From positions 7,388 to 15,315 of the forward strand of contig QBMP01000080.1 in NCBI GenBank assembly GCA_003242115.1: a DNA stretch of 7,928 bases, in the 5' to 3' direction. How positions within the stretch are numbered: the stretch's first letter is position 1; each line of letters opens with the position of its first letter. Origin of the DNA: Phormidesmis priestleyi (lineage in GTDB: Bacteria > Cyanobacteriota > Cyanobacteriia > Phormidesmidales > Phormidesmidaceae). A program made the translations under genes and the position numbers. The notes below the pieces were generated by a model. It was not told where the DNA came from. It did not search any database and saw only the letters and a program-made list of their open reading frames with translations. Positions 4,678-7,928 of the stretch are shown one piece after another.

Positions 4678-6117
4678 TCAGATTTTTTCTGGCGGCATTT
4701 GGCTCATTTTTTGTAAGTCTAGGACTTCGTTTAGGGTAGCTTCGTCCATCAGGTTGCCTTCTAGCACTAGCTGACGCAAAGATTTGCCGGTTTCGAGTGA
4801 GGCTTTGGCGATCGCAGCCGCATTTAGGTACCCAATGTGCGTATTTAGGGCGGTCACGAGCGCCAAGCTGCCTTCTGCATAGTCTAAGCAGCGCTCAGGA
4901 AAAGCAGTAATGCCTTGTAGACATTTCGTATCTAGGGCTGCGACGGTATTGCCCAAAATCTCAATGCTGTGAATGAGGTTATAGGCAATCAGCGGCATCA
5001 TTACATTCAGCTCTAGCTGACCGGCTTGCGCTGCGAGGGCAATCGCTGTGTCATATCCCATTACCTGAAAGCAAACCATTGAGGTCATCTCAGCCATTAC
5101 CGGATTGTACTTACCCGGCATAATCGAAGATCCGGGCTGCACGGGCGGTAGCTGAATTTCTTTGAGGCCGGTTTTTGGCCCAGAATCTAGCAGTCGCAGG
5201 TCATGGGAGATTTTTACCAGATCCTGCGCGAGATTGCGTAGGCTGCTGCTAACCGCGACAAAAGGAGCCATGCTCTGCATCGCTGCCATCAAATGAGGGG
5301 CGTTGCTGACCGGCTGCTGAAGATAGTCACTCAGGAGTTCAGCGACGCGGAAACGATAGCGCGGGTGAGTATTTAGACCAGTGCCGGTGGCGCTGCCGCC
5401 AAGCCCGATAACGGCTAGCTCGGCGGCGGCAGTTTGAATGCGCTGCTGGTGTCCGGTGAGAATGTGTTCCCAAGCGCGGAAGTTTTCGCCGAGGCGCACC
5501 GGAACGGCGTCCTGCATGTGGGTGCGGCCTGAGCGGACGATGGTTTGAAACTCGGTGGCTTTGGCTTGAAGGGTGGCTATAGCACCGGCCAAGGCTGGAT
5601 ACAGCGAATGCTCCAAAGCCAAAATGCCGCCGACTCGAATCGCCGTCGGAATCACATCATTGGTCGATTGGCCGTAGTTCACATGGTCATTGGGGCTGAC
5701 CCTTGCATAGTTGCCTTTGGCCTCGCCCAAAATTTCTAAGGCGCGGTTGGCCAGCACCTCGTTCACGTTCATATGGTGCGAGGTGCCCGCCCCAGCCTGA
5801 TACACATCCACCACAAACTGATCGCGCAGCGCGCCGTCGAGAATTCCATCGGTGGCAGTAACGATCGCCGCGCTGATATCTGCTGGAATGCAGCTCAGTT
5901 CACCGTTGGCAATAGCAGCCGCTTTTTTAATCAGTAAGCAAGCATCGACGTAAGCAGCCAGAGGCCGAAGCCCACTGATTGGAAAATTTTGAACGGCTCT
6001 TAGGGTCTGAATGCCGTAATAAGTTTGCGATGGGATGGCCAACTCTCCCATCGAGTCTTTTTCGAGGCGCACAGTTGAATCGACATCTAGATCGGCAGCT
6101 TCAGGCATGAGAAACAC
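4678..6117 (-). CDS. aspA: Aspartate ammonia-lyase (aspartase)
   Basis: This enzyme reversibly converts L-aspartate to fumarate and ammonia in the cytosol as a homotetramer. The opening around LEKDSMGELAIPSQTYYGIQ (18-37) is typical of aspartases. The active-site blocks are all present: TSHHMNVNE (112-120), QSTND (150-154), SGRTHMQDAVP (196-206) and the superfamily signature GSSIMPGKYN (329-338). S330 is in the catalytic serine position, with K336 and N338 as substrate ligands. The fumarase II reading is less likely because GAGTS (109-113) replaces the fumarase GSGTQ-type motif. Two positions differ from E. coli AspA: HH in TSHHMN and Tyr in GKYN. The 6117 start is GTG; ATG at 6108 (three codons in) is at least as plausible, and neither has a clear ribosome binding site. 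TAA lies just upstream in frame, so the gene cannot start much earlier. Confidence 0.93.
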   Translation of the reverse strand: MFLMPEAADLDVDSTVRLEKDSMGELAIPSQTYYGIQTLRAVQNFPISGLRPLAAYVDACLLIKKAAAIANGELSCIPADISAAIVTATDGILDGALRDQFVVDVYQAGAGTSHHMNVNEVLANRALEILGEAKGNYARVSPNDHVNYGQSTNDVIPTAIRVGGILALEHSLYPALAGAIATLQAKATEFQTIVRSGRTHMQDAVPVRLGENFRAWEHILTGHQQRIQTAAAELAVIGLGGSATGTGLNTHPRYRFRVAELLSDYLQQPVSNAPHLMAAMQSMAPFVAVSSSLRNLAQDLVKISHDLRLLDSGPKTGLKEIQLPPVQPGSSIMPGKYNPVMAEMTSMVCFQVMGYDTAIALAAQAGQLELNVMMPLIAYNLIHSIEILGNTVAALDTKCLQGITAFPERCLDYAEGSLALVTALNTHIGYLNAAAIAKASLETGKSLRQLVLEGNLMDEATLNEVLDLQKMSQMPPEKI

Positions 6118-6141
6118 AATGGCAGAAATGGCATATTAATA

Positions 6142-6170
6142 ATTTTAAGGGGTGGATGGCTTTCTCGTAA
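6142..6170 (-). promoter_or_regulatory. Candidate aspA promoter
   Basis: On the minus strand TAAAAT (6147-6142) matches the -10 consensus at five of six bases, with TTACGA (6170-6165) 17 bp upstream as a weak -35. Its upstream half overlaps the ribosome binding site of the divergent TPR gene, so the two genes share a very compact 64-bp control region. Confidence 0.35.
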
Positions 6171-6174
6171 GGGG
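6169..6174 (+). promoter_or_regulatory. Ribosome binding site of the TPR gene
   Basis: AAGGGG lies 7 nt before the ATG at 6182 and supports that start. A nearer ATG at 6178 is in another frame and meets a stop after six codons. Confidence 0.55.
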
Positions 6175-6181
6175 CTAATGA

Positions 6182-7174
6182 ATGCGGGCATACTCTGAAG
6201 ACTGGACTGCAAACAGCCTCATATCACTACAATCTTTAAAGGCAGTGGCTACTATATCTTCTCGTTTTAATAACGCTGATGTCGGTGATTCTCAAGCATC
6301 AGAAAACCAGGGCGGTCATCTTGATCGCCCTGATCGCCCTGATCTGATTGACCGCACCCATTCAACCGAACTCCAAGATATAAAAACCTTAGTAGGTCAT
6401 GGCTTTTTGCTGCGAAATATTGGCAATTACGAAAACGCCCTAAAGAAATTTGATCAAGCGATCGCGCAAGATGCTCGCAATCCAAATTTCTTTTTGTACA
6501 GAGCCCAAACGCTGATGCAAATGAAGGCTTACGAAGCTGCCATCAAAGATTTTCGCACCGTCTTACAGCTCGATCCGACCAATGTTCGCGCTTGGCATGG
6601 GCAAGGCGTCGCTAAAGCTGAACTGGCGCTTTATCCATCAGCGATCGATAGCTTTAATCAAGCCTTGGCGAGCGATCCTAGAGATGACAAAGTTTGGTAC
6701 AACCGAGGCCGCGCTTTACTCAAGCTAGAGCAGTACGAGAGAGCATTGGAAAGCTTTGATAATTCAGTTAGTCTCAATCGTGACAAATATCACACTTGGT
6801 ACAACCGGGCTTTGGCTCAAGCGGCCTTGGAGCGGATTCAGCCTGCCATTAGTAGCTTGGAAAAAGTCACTGAACTCAAAGCGAACTGTCACTATGCTTG
6901 GAACTATCGAGGTACTTTGCTAAATCGCTTATTTAAGCATCAAGATGCCCTTGAGAGCTTTTGGAAGTCATTGCAGTATCAGGTGCCCAATCCTAATGCG
7001 TGGTACGGCCTAGCGTCTACCTATGCTTTGCTCGACAATCCCGAATCAGCCGCAATTCATCTGCGTCAGGCCATTCAGCGTAATCCCATCATTTATAGCC
7101 TCATGGCCCGTAATGACAGGAACTTTGACACGGTGCGCAATCATCCTAAAATCTGTTCGATTTTGCACGATTGA
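6182..7174 (+). CDS. Tetratricopeptide repeat (TPR) protein
   Basis: This 330-aa protein contains about seven TPR units in tandem from residue 69 to 305. Examples are GNYENALKKFDQAIAQD (81-97), KAYEAAIKDFRTVLQLDP (115-132), EQYERALESFDNSVSLN (183-199) and HQDALESFWKSL (253-264). TPRs form a helical scaffold for protein binding, so it is probably an adaptor; no enzymatic domain is attached. The C-terminus (RNDRNFDTVRNHPKICSILH, 310-329) is the capping segment often seen at the end of cyanobacterial TPR proteins. Residues 1-65 are polar and probably disordered, and include DRPDRPD encoded by a DNA tandem repeat. I see no signal peptide or transmembrane helix. The partner is unknown. The stop codon lies in the first unit of a 12-bp tandem array. 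Confidence 0.9.
   Translation: MRAYSEDWTANSLISLQSLKAVATISSRFNNADVGDSQASENQGGHLDRPDRPDLIDRTHSTELQDIKTLVGHGFLLRNIGNYENALKKFDQAIAQDARNPNFFLYRAQTLMQMKAYEAAIKDFRTVLQLDPTNVRAWHGQGVAKAELALYPSAIDSFNQALASDPRDDKVWYNRGRALLKLEQYERALESFDNSVSLNRDKYHTWYNRALAQAALERIQPAISSLEKVTELKANCHYAWNYRGTLLNRLFKHQDALESFWKSLQYQVPNPNAWYGLASTYALLDNPESAAIHLRQAIQRNPIIYSLMARNDRNFDTVRNHPKICSILHD
6322..6344. repeat. 9-bp tandem repeat inside the TPR gene
   Basis: TGATCGCCC occurs at 6322-6330 and 6331-6339, followed by TGATC (6340-6344). Being a multiple of three, it is translated as DRPDRPD in the disordered N-terminal region and can change copy number without breaking the frame. Confidence 0.8.
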
Positions 7175-7240
7175 TTTGATGATTGATTTGACGGTTGCCT
7201 AGATGATTGCCTGAAAGATTATCCGAACGATTGGCCTAGT
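7169..7240. repeat. Six degenerate 12-bp tandem units between convergent genes
   Basis: Starting at 7169 the sequence divides into six contiguous 12-mers: GATTGATTTGAT, GATTGATTTGAC, GGTTGCCTAGAT, GATTGCCTGAAA, GATTATCCGAAC and GATTGGCCTAGT. Five begin with GATT and the other with GGTT. The array fills the whole space between the TPR gene and the 181-aa gene and includes both stop codons (TGA at 7172-7174; TAG read from 7238-7236 on the minus strand). It probably arose by repeated slippage and then decayed. Confidence 0.75.
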
Positions 7241-7781
7241 TCTCTTCAATCACGCTAGAGGTGATATCGACAACAGTAGGCGTACTTTGTGGTGCAGTCG
7301 CGGTTTCAGCAGCTCTTTGAGAAGAAGCCGCGTAGCGATTACGTAGCAGCTCAACGAGGTGATCGGCTTGCTTTTTAGCCTGTTGCTTGGCCTGAGGAAA
7401 GAAGGTTTGCTTGAGAGTGTTGGCTAGCGATCGCACTACTTTCACAAATCGCTCAGTCCTGTCCTCAGTCTGGGCTTCTTGCTGCCAAGTTTGATTGACG
7501 GTATCAGCCGCCTGCTGACCTTTTTCCTTGACGGTTGCGACTGTTTTGGCGCTGACTTCTTTGGCTAAAGGGCTAATGACAGTGCGGCCATCTTTGATTT
7601 CGGCAGCAACTTCAGCGGCGGTTTTGGTAAAAGCAGCCCGCAAAATTTTGAAGATTCGCTGCGATCGCACACTGCCCTCTTTTCGCAGTTCTTTGAGCTG
7701 TTCAGCAGTAGTTGCAGAATCGGTGGTAGCAAAATCAGCTTGGTTAGTAGTCTCGACGTTGGTCTGATTGGTGTAAGTCAT
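7236..7781 (-). CDS. Helical Ala/Lys/Gln-rich protein of unknown function
   Basis: This 181-aa protein is not recognised as a characterised family. Residues 1-25 are Thr/Asn-rich and probably disordered. Residues 26-157 are rich in Ala, Lys, Glu and Gln and almost free of Gly and Pro, as expected for long amphipathic helices or coiled coils (for example TAAEVAAEIKDG, 54-65, and QAKQQAKKQADHLVELLRNR, 130-149). The C-terminal 25 residues are again Thr/Ser/Pro-rich. There is no signal peptide or transmembrane helix. The composition recalls phasin-like or LEA-like proteins, but this is only a resemblance. The ATG at 7781 has AGGA 8 nt upstream. Two HIP1 sites lie in the gene. Its upstream region carries two sets of tandem repeats, and its stop codon lies in a third. 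Confidence 0.82.
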   Translation of the reverse strand: MTYTNQTNVETTNQADFATTDSATTAEQLKELRKEGSVRSQRIFKILRAAFTKTAAEVAAEIKDGRTVISPLAKEVSAKTVATVKEKGQQAADTVNQTWQQEAQTEDRTERFVKVVRSLANTLKQTFFPQAKQQAKKQADHLVELLRNRYAASSQRAAETATAPQSTPTVVDITSSVIEEN

Positions 7782-7794
7782 GAGAGGGTTCCTG

Positions 7795-7824
7795 GGTGAA
7801 AGAAAAATAGGTGAAAAGAAAAAC
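7795..7824. repeat. Imperfect 15-bp tandem duplication before the 181-aa gene
   Basis: GGTGAAAGAAAAATA (7795-7809) is followed by GGTGAAAAGAAAAAC (7810-7824). On the gene's strand this is a pyrimidine-rich stretch directly upstream of the ribosome binding site and would lie in the mRNA leader. Confidence 0.6.
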
Positions 7825-7847
7825 TGTTGCGAGAAAAAGACGAAAGT

Positions 7848-7928
7848 TTTTTGGCCTCTGTTTTTGGCCTCTGTTTTTGGCCTCTGTTTTTGGCCTCTGT
7901 TTTTGGCCTCTGTTTTTGGCCTCTGTTT
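7848..7928. repeat. Perfect 13-bp tandem repeat array at the right edge
   Basis: The unit GGCCTCTGTTTTT starts at 7853, 7866, 7879, 7892, 7905 and 7918; the first five units are complete and identical and the last is cut by the window end. A T-run at 7848-7852 completes the first unit in the other phase. The period is not a multiple of three and no ORF covers it. It begins 67 bp upstream of the 181-aa gene's start codon on the opposite strand, where it reads AAAAACAGAGGCC. The perfect identity implies recent expansion or homogenisation. Confidence 0.95.

Noticed and set aside
5545..5739. A 64-codon plus-strand frame inside aspA
   Set aside because: It is antisense to a strongly conserved part of aspartase and has no independent support.
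4678..6117. Class II fumarase
   Set aside because: The superfamily signature is shared, but the N-terminal YYGIQT block and GAGTS motif fit aspartase better.
7848..7928. CRISPR array
   Set aside because: The units are 13 bp and directly adjacent, with no variable spacers and no cas genes nearby.

Overview
The window is almost certainly cyanobacterial chromosome. Three things support this. The palindrome GCGATCGC (HIP1, highly iterated in many cyanobacteria) occurs about ten times, at 711, 1510, 1567, 2525, 2638, 4445, 4808, 6458, 7427 and 7661. The left edge holds the start of a gene for aldehyde-deformylating oxygenase, the cyanobacterial alkane-forming enzyme. The tRNA-Phe is of cyanobacterial type and does not encode CCA. 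Most genes look moderately GC-rich. I cannot name the genus.

Layout. 1-2246 (minus strand): a DUF4112 membrane protein, then a 385-aa conserved-type protein of unknown function 38 bp downstream, then, after a 383-bp gap with its own candidate promoter, the 5' end of ado. 2458-3213 (plus strand): a small four-cysteine, zinc-ribbon-like protein and a secreted protein that is essentially one PPC-type beta domain. 3342-3414: tRNA-Phe(GAA), followed by 3493-4176, a more AT-rich gene for a zinc-ribbon plus DUF4145 protein. 4261-6117 (minus strand): a Rof-like (Rho-binding antiterminator family) small protein and, upstream of it, aspartate ammonia-lyase. 6182-7174 (plus strand): a TPR protein divergent from aspA. 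7236-7781 (minus strand): a helical, Ala/Lys/Gln-rich protein of unknown function.

The genes do not form one pathway. They are housekeeping or lineage-conserved genes (alkane synthesis, aspartate/fumarate metabolism, tRNA) mixed with small unknowns. The most unusual property of the window is its noncoding DNA. Several intergenic regions carry short tandem repeats of different sequence (periods 9, 12, 13, 15 and 17-18 bp), including a perfect 13-bp array that runs off the right edge and a decayed 12-bp array that contains the stop codons of two convergent genes. The most puzzling gene is the Rof-like one, because cyanobacteria generally have no Rho factor. I see no CRISPR array, insertion sequence or phage module, and no clear evidence for an undescribed multi-gene system.
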